Shown: positions 35,484 through 44,685, counted from the first letter of the stretch. The stretch: DNA of 64,000 nt from Haloechinothrix sp033042135 (GCF_033042135.1 NZ_WBXM01000001.1:248001-312000); one strand, 5' to 3'. Notes: generated by a model from the sequence alone, not told the origin. Made by a program: numbers and translations.

Positions 35484-36227
35484 TCAGCCGCGCAGCTTCT
35501 CCTCCAGCGCGGACAGTTTCTGCGCGATGCTCATCGTGTCACCTCCGGTAAGGGTGCACCAGCCGGAACCGTCGGGGGTGAGCAATAGCCTCCCCGACTC
35601 GGTGTCGATCCAGCACGGCATGGGTGCAGTGGTGGTGTGCCGACGGTTCATTCCGTCACGGATAGCGGCGTACAGCTGGCCCGCGCTCTGCCGTTCCAGG
35701 TCGAGCCAGCGCTGCATGCGCTTGGCGTCACTGGACGACGGGCCGGGCGGTAGCGACTTTCCGGCTTGTAGCGCTTCCAGCTCGGCCACCGAGCAAGTGA
35801 TCGACTTCAGCTGTGCCGGGGGTGTTTCCGGGAGCGCGGCCGCTAGCCGTACCCCGAGCTGTTCATGTGGGATTGGTTCGAGATGGATGTCGGCACCGTG
35901 CTTGGTGATCAGCAGGGCGTCCCGTCCGATCATGGCGGTGCGTGCGGTCCATTGGTCGCCTTCGGGTGAGACGGCGAAAGTGTAGTACTCCACGGCAGGG
36001 CGCTGCACGAGGCGCAGCGTGTCGTGGAAGTCCTCGCTGACCCGGTTACCCGAGGTGAGGCCCTGCTCCCGCAACTCGTGCAGGATGCGGACATCCCGCT
36101 CTCGGGCGAGCTCCGGCGGGTACCAGAGCTCGCCCCCGACCAGGGTTGGGTGGGGTTCGCCCAGATTCTCCTTGTCGAGCAGGGTGGTGTAGGTCTCCAG
36201 GCTGATGGTGATCGGTTTCGTGATCAC
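35484..36227 (-). CDS. ESX secretion-associated protein, EspG family
   Basis: 247 residues. EspG proteins are cytosolic chaperones that hold PE/PPE-type ESX substrates before export. The N-terminus (ISLETYTTLLDKENLGEPHPTLVGGELWYPPELARER) and the middle (RTAMIGRDALLITKHGADIHLEPIPHEQLGVRLAAALP) match the family. The final 25 residues (MSIAQKLSALEEKLRG) are a short coil. GTG 36227 has GGGGGAG upstream. Last gene in a four-gene minus-strand operon with a PPE-like protein as its probable client. Confidence 0.85.
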   Translation of the reverse strand: MITKPITISLETYTTLLDKENLGEPHPTLVGGELWYPPELARERDVRILHELREQGLTSGNRVSEDFHDTLRLVQRPAVEYYTFAVSPEGDQWTARTAMIGRDALLITKHGADIHLEPIPHEQLGVRLAAALPETPPAQLKSITCSVAELEALQAGKSLPPGPSSSDAKRMQRWLDLERQSAGQLYAAIRDGMNRRHTTTAPMPCWIDTESGRLLLTPDGSGWCTLTGGDTMSIAQKLSALEEKLRG

Positions 36228-36256
36228 GAATGTTGCTCCCCCTCGGACTCACCGGT

Positions 36257-37607
36257 TCATTCGCCGATGACGCCGTCGATGATGACCATGCCGGTGACGG
36301 GGTCGTACTCTTTCTCGCCGTGTTCGTCGCGCACCACCGGCAGGCCGGTGTCGAGTTGCTCGTCCTGGATGAACTTGCGCTGGTGGGTGTCGTCCTCGCC
36401 ACCCTGGCCACCACGACCGCCAGCTCCGGCGCCCATCATGCCGCCCATCGGCGCCCGCGCCCCGGCCGCGGCACCACCGCCCGCGCCGCCCCCGGCCGCA
36501 CCAGCCGCGCCCGAGCCCGTCGGGCCGAAGCCGCCCTGCCCACTCATCGCGCCGGGACCAGCCACACCGCCGACACCAGCAGCGCCGCCTGCGGCGCCAC
36601 CGGGTCGTGCGCCCGCGGCACCGCCTGCGGCCAGACCCCCAGCGGCCATACCTGCACCCCCGGCGACCGCCCCCGATCCCACCGGCCCGAAATCACCGCC
36701 CGACCGGCCTGCGGCACCACCGATTCCCGAAGCGCTCGTGCCACTCGGCGGGATCACCGTGCCATCCGGCCGCACCAAACTGCCATCCGGACGCCGGATC
36801 GACCCGTCCGGATACCGGATACTGCCATCCGGCAACCGCACCGCACCCGAACCAACACCAGCCCCGGCCCCGGTGCCACCACCAGCACCACCCCCGACAG
36901 CACCACCAACAGCAGCCCCACCAGGCACCCCCGGCGCCACCGCCGAACCACCAGACGCACCCGCAGCCCCGGAACCGCCGTAGGCACCACCACCGGCGCC
37001 CATGCCAGCGGCCGCCGACGGGGCGGTAGCCCCGGAGCCCCCCACCGCGCCGGGACCGCCGGTGCCTGCACCCGAGCCACCGCCGAGCTCGGGGATAGTG
37101 ATGTCGCCGTAGCTCGCCTGCAGCGGCGGCTGGTTCCGATGGGTGGCGGTGACGTATTCTTCGTACGCTTGGATGTTCTGCATGTTCTTCTTGCCCCATT
37201 CGGCGTTGAGCTCCTCCTGGGAGGTCCCGAACGGGGTGTAGGTGCCCCAGAACCCGGCTTCCGGCGCCTCATCTGGAACGTCCTCCATCTTGTTCCGCGC
37301 CGTCTCGAAGGCGTGCGACTGGTTGCTCATGCTGCGCCCGGCCGGATCGAGGTTCGACGAGGCGGTGCCTGCGGCTTCGAACAGCTGGTGGATGCCCCCT
37401 TTGACCTTCTCGGCGGTCTCCCCTCGCCAGGAGTCGTCCACCGACATCTCCAGCGCCGCCAGCTCGGTCATCAGCTCGTCGTGCTCGTCACGCAGCTTCC
37501 GGGAAGCATCCTGCCCCTCCACAAGCGAGGCGGGCACGCCTGTGCCCCTGGTGCATGAGTCGGTAGATCGCGCTTCCGCTGTAGCACTGCGGGTCAGCCC
37601 CGGTCAT
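36257..37607 (-). pseudogene. PPE-like ESX substrate with PDGS repeats, one frameshift near its start
   Basis: The true start is ATG 37607, with GGAGGGG upstream and overlapping the lipoprotein stop by ATGA. It reads YSGSAIYRLMHQG and then loses frame in a run of four C's at 37545-37548. The other frame continues TGVPASLVEGQDASRKL to the stop at 36257. The helical PPE-type domain covers about 1-160 (DDSWRGETAEKVKGGIHQL is WxG-like). A long Gly/Ala-rich linker follows, interrupted at about 36745-36845 by four tandem units of the form R/Y/L-PDG-S/T. The C-terminus has a charged block EYDPVTGMVIIDGVIGE. Translation could also begin at GTG 37537. A sequencing error is possible. Confidence 0.8.
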
Positions 37608-38257
37608 GATGCCCCTCCGTGAAGTGTTTCCATACCGAGTTCAGCGAGTTCGTACGCCGATTCGCAGGGTGTGTCGTGGTGCGCGTTCCTGTCGTCACTA
37701 GCGGAGAGCTGGATGGTGAAGGTGATGTCGTCCTGTATGCCGACATAGACATCGCAGTAACCGAGGTCTCGTCGATCTCTCTTACTGGCGAAGACCGCTG
37801 GGTAGCCGTCGATGTCCTCGGCTTCGGCGAACAGTTCAGTGGTTCCCTGTTCGTTCAGCGAATAGATGTGACTTAAACCTTCGGACCCAGGTTCGCTTAG
37901 CACTGCACTGAATCCGCCAGCATGATGATCGTCACTGGCGAGCGAGTAGCGACATCGCAGACCTGTCGCCCCGTCGGCGTCCGACTTCGTGTCAGCCACG
38001 GGGTACCCAGCTGTTTCAGCGAGTTCTTCTTCGGAGAAGATCGAGCAGGGATCTCGTTGGAATGATTCAAGTTCGGTGATCGGATCGTCGACTGCCGGTG
38101 CGCCGCTGTGTGGCAGATCCACATCCGCTGGCTCTTGAGCGTTTGCCTCCTGGTTCGTGCCGTCAGTGTGCTCCGGTTCTCCAGGAGTATCGTTGGCGCA
38201 GGCCGCTAGTAGTAGCGTTGCCAGGGCAGTGGCAGCGAGCGTTCGGGCGCTTTTCAT
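37604..38257 (-). CDS. DUF3558-family lipoprotein
   Basis: 217 residues. A lipoprotein signal peptide ends in the lipobox LLLAAC, so the mature protein is anchored on the outer face. An acidic linker follows, then a DUF3558 domain: FQRDPCSIFSEEELAETAGYPV, RCRYSLASDD and DTPCESAYELAELGMETL, with four cysteines that can form two disulfides. DUF3558 lipoproteins often accompany ESX substrates in actinobacteria; their role is not known. Both ends overlap neighbours by four bases or fewer, so all four genes of this operon are coupled. Confidence 0.88.
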   Translation of the reverse strand: MKSARTLAATALATLLLAACANDTPGEPEHTDGTNQEANAQEPADVDLPHSGAPAVDDPITELESFQRDPCSIFSEEELAETAGYPVADTKSDADGATGLRCRYSLASDDHHAGGFSAVLSEPGSEGLSHIYSLNEQGTTELFAEAEDIDGYPAVFASKRDRRDLGYCDVYVGIQDDITFTIQLSASDDRNAHHDTPCESAYELAELGMETLHGGAS

Positions 38258-38793
38258 CAGAGCTGAGTCCCTCGCAGGTCACTGGCGATGTTCTGCTCAT
38301 GCGCCACATAGTCGTCCTTGACTAGTTCGAGCATTTTTTGAAATTCGAGGTAGCCAGTGATGGCCTTGTCGTGGAAGTCTTCGTAGTCGTATGCCATGGT
38401 TTCTGCGGTTTGCTTGTACTGTTGACTGGCGTACTCGTGTCCACCATCGATCGCATGCAGATATCCGGTAGCCTCGCGGGCCGTCTCAAGCTGCTGGAGC
38501 ATTCCGCGCACTCGTTGGATGATTTTGTCGATGCCTTCTTCGGTGAATTCGATGTCGCCGATTTTGCCGGAGAGTTCCGCGCGGGCGCGGGCTTCGTGCA
38601 TGTAGTTGATGGCTTTGTAGTAGTCGCCGACGATGGGCATGTGTTCGAGGTCTTTGCGGTCGAGGGTGCCGGTCTGGCTGCCGGAGGCCTCGTTCTGGTT
38701 GGCGGCCTGCTCGTCCTGGCTGCCAGCGTCGTCGTTGTCGTTGTACAGGCGCGCGCCTGGCCTGTCTTCGAGCGGTGGCGGGCTTCCGGCCAT
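38257..38793 (-). CDS. Helical ESX-associated protein of unknown function
   Basis: 178 residues from ATG 38793 with GGGGAG upstream. A disordered, Asn/Gln/Asp-rich N-terminus of about 50 residues precedes two or three long helices: DYYKAINYMHEARARAELSGKIGDIE, GIDKIIQRVRGMLQQLETAREATGYLHAI and MAYDYEDFHDKAITGYLEFQKML. The arrangement resembles WXG100/PE-type helical pairs, although no WxG is seen. It may be the partner that forms a dimer with the PPE-like protein two genes down. G+C is visibly lower than in flanking genes. First gene of the ESX accessory operon. Confidence 0.7.
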   Translation of the reverse strand: MAGSPPPLEDRPGARLYNDNDDAGSQDEQAANQNEASGSQTGTLDRKDLEHMPIVGDYYKAINYMHEARARAELSGKIGDIEFTEEGIDKIIQRVRGMLQQLETAREATGYLHAIDGGHEYASQQYKQTAETMAYDYEDFHDKAITGYLEFQKMLELVKDDYVAHEQNIASDLRGTQL

Positions 38794-38956
38794 GGTGTGG
38801 TCACTCCCCAACTACGCGTTACCGGCGTCGCAGCCCCAGTGGCGTCGACGGCACATCACATTGTGTTGAAGCTAGCAATGGCCCGTAGGGCCTGCAATCG
38901 ATTCAGTCCAACTCACATCCCGGTTCGGCGCCGCTGCACGTGCAGCGAATGCGTGC

Positions 38957-40168
38957 CTAGTCCGTCGGGAACGAGTCGTAGGAGATCTGGTCGAAGGTGG
39001 TGCCTGCGACCAGCATGCGGGACACGGTGGCGCGGATCATCTCCGGCGACCCCGCGATCAGCACGTCGTATCCGGTCCATGGTCCGTAGGACGTGACGAT
39101 CTCGGGCAGGGTTCCGGCGAATCCACCGGGAACCGAGCCGTCCTCGGTGACCGGAGTGAGGCTCAGCCACGGGTACCGGCCTGCCAGCTGACGCAGCTCG
39201 TCGAGCTGGTAGAGATCGCTCGCGGTCCGGCCGCCGAAGAACAGCTCGACGTTGGGCGTGTTCGTGCGCTGTTCGAGCTCGCCGATCACTGCGCGCATCG
39301 GTGCCAGCCCGGTTCCGCCCGCGATGAGCAGCATGTCCCGATCGGCTGCGGGGTTCATCCACAGGTTTCCCATCGGAGACCCGATCCGCCACCGGTCCCC
39401 GATCTGCACGTGGTGCACCAGGGGGCGGCTCACCCAACCGCTGTCCACGGTGCGCACGTGGAACTCCATGATGCCGTCGTCGCGGGGAGGGTTCGCTGGT
39501 GAGAGGCTGCGCCACAGCCGCGGGCGCTGCGGGATCTCCACGCTGACGTACTGCCCGGACCGGTACGGCACCGGCTCGTCGGGTTGGACGCGGATCACCG
39601 CGACCGAGCGGTCGATCCTGTGGTGGTCGACGACGGTGGCGGGCCACCACGCGGGGCCGGTGGCATCAGCCGCGCCTTCCTGCATCGTCCGGGCGACCAC
39701 GGCGTACGCATCAGCCCAGGCCCGTTCCAGCTCCTCTGTCCAGTCCTCGTCGAGGTAGTGCTTCAACGCGGCCAGCAGCGCCGTGCCGACCGCTTCGAAG
39801 TGCTCGTTGACCACGTCGAACTTGCGGTGATCCCTGCCGAGCTGGCGCAGGTACGGTTCCAACTCCTGGGGCCGGTCGATCATCTGCACGACGTGCACCA
39901 TCGCGTGGAAGAACCGGCTGCGCTGGACCTCCATGTTGATCGGGAACAGATCGCGGGTGTTCGGTGCGATCGTGAACAGCACAGCGTAGAAGTACCGCGC
40001 GACCTCGTCGGCCCGTGGTTCGACGGTGGCGAAGCTGTCCCGGATCAGGTGCACGACGCGTGCCGCACGGCGCTGCTGGGCAGCGTACGGGTTCTCGTGC
40101 TCCCCCGGGTCGTCGAGCGCGGCGTTGGCTGTCATCGGCGGGCGGGGCTCCAGTGGGGTACCTGTCAT
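38957..40168 (-). CDS. Type II-like flavohemoglobin (globin-FAD/NAD reductase)
   Basis: 403 residues. The globin domain covers about 30-165; the probable proximal haem ligand is His114 in LGRDHRKFDV. The FAD domain from about 175 has YRSGQYVSVEIPQRPRLWRSLSPAN, and the NAD domain has LLIAGGTGLAPMRAV and VLIAGSPEMIRA. It corresponds to M. tuberculosis Rv0385, a type II flavohemoglobin near clpB, a group with altered haem and FAD sites compared with NO dioxygenase Hmp. ATG 40168 is used; ATG 40135 is possible. A second paralogue lies at 41440-42630. Confidence 0.88.
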   Translation of the reverse strand: MTGTPLEPRPPMTANAALDDPGEHENPYAAQQRRAARVVHLIRDSFATVEPRADEVARYFYAVLFTIAPNTRDLFPINMEVQRSRFFHAMVHVVQMIDRPQELEPYLRQLGRDHRKFDVVNEHFEAVGTALLAALKHYLDEDWTEELERAWADAYAVVARTMQEGAADATGPAWWPATVVDHHRIDRSVAVIRVQPDEPVPYRSGQYVSVEIPQRPRLWRSLSPANPPRDDGIMEFHVRTVDSGWVSRPLVHHVQIGDRWRIGSPMGNLWMNPAADRDMLLIAGGTGLAPMRAVIGELEQRTNTPNVELFFGGRTASDLYQLDELRQLAGRYPWLSLTPVTEDGSVPGGFAGTLPEIVTSYGPWTGYDVLIAGSPEMIRATVSRMLVAGTTFDQISYDSFPTD

Positions 40169-40582
40169 CTCGACCGGGCGCGGTGCTGCACCGTGCCCAG
40201 CCGCGTTGGTCGGGCGGGATCCTGCCGACCGAGCGTAACCTGATTATCCCCAAGATTGTGGATCTTGACGTTGGGCTCTCCGAGTGGATTCCGCTCCGTA
40301 GTCGCAGGCTGGCGCAATGTAGAAGCTCGTTGGGCTATTCGAGGTAATTTCCGTCTCACGGGTTCCAGTGCTCGCCCGGTGTCGTGGCACAGTATTGCGG
40401 TCTGCCGTCATCCCGGCTATCGCAACGTGGTGCGGAACGACAGCATACGGATTGTGCCCCCGACCTCGGTACGGAACGTCGTGGACCTGAAACACTCGCG
40501 CAGGCTGGCACGGATGGCCTCGGGGGAGCTGACGCCTCCCGATGGTGATTCGCAGCACACTGGAAGGGAGCGGCGATCCCGC
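40169..40582. other. Divergent region between flavohemoglobin and PPOX genes
   Basis: 414 bases, presumably with both promoters. The PPOX reading frame is open from 40256, so its start may lie further upstream than annotated (ATG 40514 is one option). No other gene, RNA or clear palindrome was found. Confidence 0.5.
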
Positions 40583-41464
40583 GTGTCTCGGCGCAACCAG
40601 TACGCCGCCCCGGAACCTCACCAGCCCTACACCTACGCGGCACCCCCGTCCCCCAGTTATCCACAGCACTATCCACAGCAGTCGCCTGCGGAGAGTCAGC
40701 AGGGAAACCAGGAGTCTTCGTGCGCCGCTGGCGGTGACCAGCTCGACCGACTCGGCCAGCACGAGCAGCTCGGGCACCCGGACGAGCACAAGCCGGGCTC
40801 GACCGGTGAACATCAGCTCCAACAGGCCTACGGCACGACGAAGCGGGCGGATCGGTTCTACAACGACCAGATGCTCGATCACCTCAACGAAGACATGATG
40901 GAGTTCGTCGGGCGGATGGACATGGCGTTCGTCGCTACGGCCGACGCCAACGGTGAGGCCGACTGCTCGTTCCGGGCCGGTCCCGCCGGGTTCATCCAGG
41001 TGCTGGACAACAAGCGCATCGCCTACCCCGAGTACCGGGGCAACGGCGTGATGGCCAGTCTCGGCAACATCGCCGAGAACCCGCACATCGGCGTCATGCT
41101 GCTCGATTTCACTCGCGATCAGATCGGGCTCCACATCAACGGGCGTGCCCGCATCGTGGAGGACGACCAGATGCGGGCCGAGTTCTCCGGGATACCCACC
41201 GAGACCGTGCGAGGTCGGGTCCCGGAGCGGTGGGTCGTCGTCGAGGTGGCCGAAGCCTACATTCACTGCCGCAAGCACATCCCGCGACTCGTGCCGATGG
41301 AGCGCCAGCGCGCGTGGGGCACCGACGACACCAAGCGCAAGGGTGGCGACTACTTCAACGTCCGCCGGAACCAGCGGGAGGAACAGGCCGACCAGACCGC
41401 TCTGGCCAACCAGGCCACCCGGACGCAGTGCCAGGCGGATCAGTCGAGCGCGAACGGGTCGTAG
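40583..41464 (+). CDS. Pyridoxamine 5'-phosphate oxidase-family flavin-binding protein
   Basis: About 293 residues from GTG 40583 with GAAGGGAG upstream. The first 85 residues are a Pro/Gln/Tyr-rich disordered tail. The split-barrel PPOX domain covers about 100-235: MMEFVGRMDMAFVATADANGEADCSFRAGPAGFIQVLDNKRIAYPEYRGNGVMASLGNI in its first half, then PHIGVMLLDF and GLHINGRARIV. Such proteins bind FMN or F420. The closest known pattern is the PPOX protein often found with FAD/globin reductases. Its 3' end overlaps that of the convergent second flavohemoglobin by 25 bases. Confidence 0.85.
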   Translation: MSRRNQYAAPEPHQPYTYAAPPSPSYPQHYPQQSPAESQQGNQESSCAAGGDQLDRLGQHEQLGHPDEHKPGSTGEHQLQQAYGTTKRADRFYNDQMLDHLNEDMMEFVGRMDMAFVATADANGEADCSFRAGPAGFIQVLDNKRIAYPEYRGNGVMASLGNIAENPHIGVMLLDFTRDQIGLHINGRARIVEDDQMRAEFSGIPTETVRGRVPERWVVVEVAEAYIHCRKHIPRLVPMERQRAWGTDDTKRKGGDYFNVRRNQREEQADQTALANQATRTQCQADQSSANGS

Positions 41465-42630
41465 GCGATCTGGTCGAGGCTGCTGCCAGCCACCAGCAGC
41501 CGCGAGATCGTCGCTTTGATCATCTGGGGGGATCCGGAGACGAGTACGTGGTGCTCCGGCCACGCGCCGTGCCGTGTGACGACCTCGGCCAGGGTGCCCC
41601 GCTCCGCACCGGGCAGGCTGCCGTCCTCGGTGACCGGGGTGATGCGCAGCCACGGGTTGGTCGCCGCGAGCGCGCGCAGGTCCGCGAGGTCGTACAGGTC
41701 CTCCGCGGTCCTGCCCCCGTAGTACAGGTGCACGGCCGGGTTCTTGCCCCAGCGCGACAGGTCGTCCAGGAGTGCCCGTAGCGGGGCGAGCCCGGTCCCT
41801 CCGGCGATCATCAACACGTTCCTGCCGGATTCGCGGTCCACGCTGAGCCTGCCAAGCGGGGGCCCGAGGCGCCACACGTCGCCGGGTTGGGTGTGGCTGA
41901 CCAGCGCCCTGCTGACCCAGCCGCCTTCGACGGCGTGCACGTGAAACTCGATGATCCCGTCGCGCCGGGGCGCGTTCGCCGGTGAGAGGTACCGCCACAG
42001 GCGGGGGCGCTGCGGCACCTCGACGCTCATGTACTGGCCCGCGCGGTAGTTGACCGGGCTCTCCGGCCGCACCCGAATCAGCGCCAGGTCCCAGGTGAGC
42101 CTGCGGTGATCGACGACGGTGGCGGTGGTCACCGCGGGGCTGGGGTCGGCTTCGGCGGCGTCCTGCATCGAGCGAGCCACCACCGTGTAGGCCTCAGCCC
42201 AGGCGCGCTCGACCTCGGGTGTCCAGCGCGGCCCGAGGTGGTGGCGGAGCGCGCCGAGCATGGCGGTACCGATCGCCTCGTAGTGACGGGACCGTACGTG
42301 GAACTTCCGGTAGTCCCGGCCGAGCTGGTTCAGGAACGGGACCAGGTCGTCCGGCCGGTCCACCATCTGCACCACGTGCGCGATACCGCGTACCAGCTTG
42401 GCGCGTCGCACCTCGATGTTCACCGGGAACATCTCGCGGATATCGGGTGCGATCCGGAACAGCAGGTCATGGAACGTGACCGACACGTCGGCGACCTCCG
42501 GTTCCACCACCGCCCAGGTTCGCTTGATCAGCTGGACCATAGCGGCCACCGCGGGTGGGGCCTCGCGGGACAGCTGCGACTGTGGCACCGGGCTGACCGC
42601 AGCGGAGCTGTGCTCTGGGTGCGAATCCAC
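41440..42630 (-). CDS. Flavohemoglobin paralogue with Tyr in place of proximal His
   Basis: 396 residues from GTG 42630 (the open frame extends to 42789 but has no ribosome site). The layout is the same as the protein at 38957-40168: globin at about 25-160, then FAD domain (YRAGQYMSVEVPQRPRLWRYLSPAN) and NAD domain (LMIAGGTGLAPLRAL; VLVSGSPQMIKA). The position of the proximal haem ligand reads LGRDYRKFHV, with Tyr107 instead of His. Other globin-fold residues are kept, so the domain may bind haem through Tyr or not at all. It probably arose by duplication and flanks the PPOX gene with its paralogue. Confidence 0.85.
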   Translation of the reverse strand: MDSHPEHSSAAVSPVPQSQLSREAPPAVAAMVQLIKRTWAVVEPEVADVSVTFHDLLFRIAPDIREMFPVNIEVRRAKLVRGIAHVVQMVDRPDDLVPFLNQLGRDYRKFHVRSRHYEAIGTAMLGALRHHLGPRWTPEVERAWAEAYTVVARSMQDAAEADPSPAVTTATVVDHRRLTWDLALIRVRPESPVNYRAGQYMSVEVPQRPRLWRYLSPANAPRRDGIIEFHVHAVEGGWVSRALVSHTQPGDVWRLGPPLGRLSVDRESGRNVLMIAGGTGLAPLRALLDDLSRWGKNPAVHLYYGGRTAEDLYDLADLRALAATNPWLRITPVTEDGSLPGAERGTLAEVVTRHGAWPEHHVLVSGSPQMIKATISRLLVAGSSLDQIAYDPFALD

Positions 42631-42754
42631 ACCGATCCAATTCGTCGTTCGGGGCAATCTTCCACTGTGTGGCACGCCGCGGCCGCGCGCGCCCGTCACC
42701 CGCTTCGTCGTCAGACTAGCGGTGCCCGTTCCACCGGTCAGCCCCCAACCAAAG

Positions 42755-42790
42755 GTTGGTCCCGCCCGCGAGGTCGCGGGCGGGACCAAC
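42755..42790. terminator. Long perfect hairpin between two minus-strand genes
   Basis: GTTGGTCCCGCCCGCGA and TCGCGGGCGGGACCAAC, a 17-bp perfect stem with almost no loop. It is 26 bases past the stop of the symporter gene, so it is its likely terminator. It lacks a T-run. Confidence 0.75.
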
Positions 42791-42815
42791 GTGATAACTG
42801 GTACGGACGTGCAGG

Positions 42816-44417
42816 TCAGTCGACTTTCTCGACCTCGCGGGAACGGACCCAGGTCATGAACGACCGCAACTCGCGCTTGACCACCGGTGCCAGCACGTAC
42901 AGGCCGATGATATTGAACAGCGCGAGCAGGAACAGCGTGGCGTCGACGAAGTCGAGTACGCTGCCGAAGGTCAGCACCGCACCAACCACGATGAAGAAGC
43001 AGAACACCAGTCGGTAGAGGTTCTCGCTGAAGTTGCTCTTGCCGAACAGGTAGGTCCAGGCCTTCTGCCCGTAGTAGGCCCAGGTGATCATCGTGGAGAT
43101 CGCGAACAGTACGACGGCGACGGTGAGCACATGGGGGAACCAGGGCAACACCGTCTCGAAGGCGTGCGAGGTGACCGTCACGCCGTCCGGTGCCTCGCTG
43201 CGGTCGCCGGACTCGAAGACCGCTTGCTGGCCCTCATGCCAGATCGCCGGGCTGGCGATGATGATCGTCAGTGCCGTCATGGTGCACACGACCACCGTGT
43301 CGATGAACGGCTCGATCGTGGCCACCAGGCCTTCGGTGCTCGAGTGCCTGGTCTTCACGGCCGAGTGTGCGATGGGGGCGGAGCCCAGCCCGGCCTCGTT
43401 GGAGAACGCGGCCCTGGTGAAGCCGACGATCAGCGCGCCGATCGCGCCGCCGACGACGCCCTGGCCGGTGAACGCGCCCTCGAAGATCTGCCGGAACGCG
43501 TCAGGCACCGAGGTGATGTTGAACAGGATGACCACGGCACAGGCGCTGATATAGATCAGCGCCATGGACGGCACGAGCCTGCTGGTGACGTTGCCGATGG
43601 ACTTGATCCCACCGAAGATCACCGCGCCGACGATCAGGGCGAGCACCAGTCCGAAGATCAGCGCGGCTCCGTCACCGGCGAGGAGTCCGTCCTCGCCGCC
43701 GGTGGTGTCGCGGAGCTGCGCGACAGTCTGGTTCACCTGGAACATGTTGCCGCCGCCGAGAGCGAAGGCGAGGATCATGACGGAGGCCAGCGCGGCCAGT
43801 GTCGTGCCCGCGATCTTGCCGACGTTGCCGGGCAGCCGTTCGGCCAGCCCTTTGCGCAGGTAGTGCATCGGTCCGCCGGAGACGGTCCCGTCCGGATGTT
43901 CCTCGCGGTACTTCACGCCGAGGGTGCACTCGACGAACTTGGTGCACATCCCGAGGAAACCGGCGAGGATCATCCAGAACGTGGCGCCCGCGCCGCCGAT
44001 GGTGACCGCGACGCCGACACCCGCGATGTTGCCGAGCCCGACGGTTCCGGACACGGCCGAACTCAATGCCTGGAAGTGGCTGATCTCGCCGGGGTCGCTG
44101 TCCCGGGAGTACTTGCCGCGGACGATCTCGGTGGCGAGCTTGAACCCGCGGAACTGGATGAAGCCGAAGTAGATCGTGAACACGAACCCGGCGAGCACGA
44201 GCCAGGCCACGATCCACGGGAACTCCACGCCGAACAGGGACACCTCGTAGAAGACGAACGAGCTCAGCCCTGCGGCGATGGGGTCGAAGAGGTTGTTGAT
44301 CGATTGTTCGATACGGGCAAGGAACTCGGTCTCGGCTCCGTCGGCCGGTTGGGCCAGGAGCGGAGTACCGCTATCGGGTTGGCTGGTGGCCAACGTATCC
44401 GTACTGGTTGTGGACAT
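42816..44417 (-). CDS. Alanine/glycine:cation symporter (AGCS family)
   Basis: 533 residues with about 10-11 membrane segments. Imports Ala or Gly with Na+ or H+. The family signature is at ISHFQALSSAVSGTVGLGNIAGVGVAVTIGGAGATFWM near residue 115, with SNEAGLGSAPIAHSAVKT near 330 (substrate site). A hydrophilic loop (VFESGDRSEAPDGV) is followed by the final four segments. The start is set at ATG 44417; the open frame extends to 44525. No strong ribosome site is seen. Confidence 0.92.
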   Translation of the reverse strand: MSTTSTDTLATSQPDSGTPLLAQPADGAETEFLARIEQSINNLFDPIAAGLSSFVFYEVSLFGVEFPWIVAWLVLAGFVFTIYFGFIQFRGFKLATEIVRGKYSRDSDPGEISHFQALSSAVSGTVGLGNIAGVGVAVTIGGAGATFWMILAGFLGMCTKFVECTLGVKYREEHPDGTVSGGPMHYLRKGLAERLPGNVGKIAGTTLAALASVMILAFALGGGNMFQVNQTVAQLRDTTGGEDGLLAGDGAALIFGLVLALIVGAVIFGGIKSIGNVTSRLVPSMALIYISACAVVILFNITSVPDAFRQIFEGAFTGQGVVGGAIGALIVGFTRAAFSNEAGLGSAPIAHSAVKTRHSSTEGLVATIEPFIDTVVVCTMTALTIIIASPAIWHEGQQAVFESGDRSEAPDGVTVTSHAFETVLPWFPHVLTVAVVLFAISTMITWAYYGQKAWTYLFGKSNFSENLYRLVFCFFIVVGAVLTFGSVLDFVDATLFLLALFNIIGLYVLAPVVKRELRSFMTWVRSREVEKVD

Positions 44418-44652
44418 GGTGTCGTAGTGCACAACAAGATCGGGGCGCGGACAAGGGTGTCTTTGCCCTGAGGACCACGGACAGTGATGTTCCACACAGC
44501 TGAACGGTCGTACCAGTTTGTCCACTGTTCAGGCGAGTGCTCTGGTCTTTGTGATGCAGTGGTGTGGTTCCGGGCGGCATCCTCGACTATGTGGCACGAC
44601 CTCGCTGGGCATACCGTTGGCCTGGCCTCCCGCGCGCTCCTGATTCGATAGA

Positions 44653-44673
44653 GTTGAGCGGAACAAACTCAAC
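44653..44673. promoter_or_regulatory. HAIR element upstream of clpB (HspR operator)
   Basis: GTTGAGC-N7-ACTCAAC. It keeps the 7-base spacing and TTGAG/CTCAA core of the HspR consensus. It overlaps the -35 region of the SigH-type promoter at 44660-44685, so HspR would block RNA polymerase directly. Confidence 0.8.
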
Positions 44674-44685
44674 TTTTCTTGCGTT
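44660..44685 (+). promoter_or_regulatory. SigH/SigR-type promoter of clpB
   Basis: GGAAC at 44660-44664, 18 bases, then GTT at 44683-44685, the same geometry as in front of dnaK. It lies about 120 bases before the clpB start. Confidence 0.6.

Noticed and set aside
36230..37558. 442-codon plus-strand frame opposite the PPE-like gene
   Set aside because: Low-complexity Pro/Arg/Thr product produced by the complement of a Gly/Ala-rich gene; no start or family.
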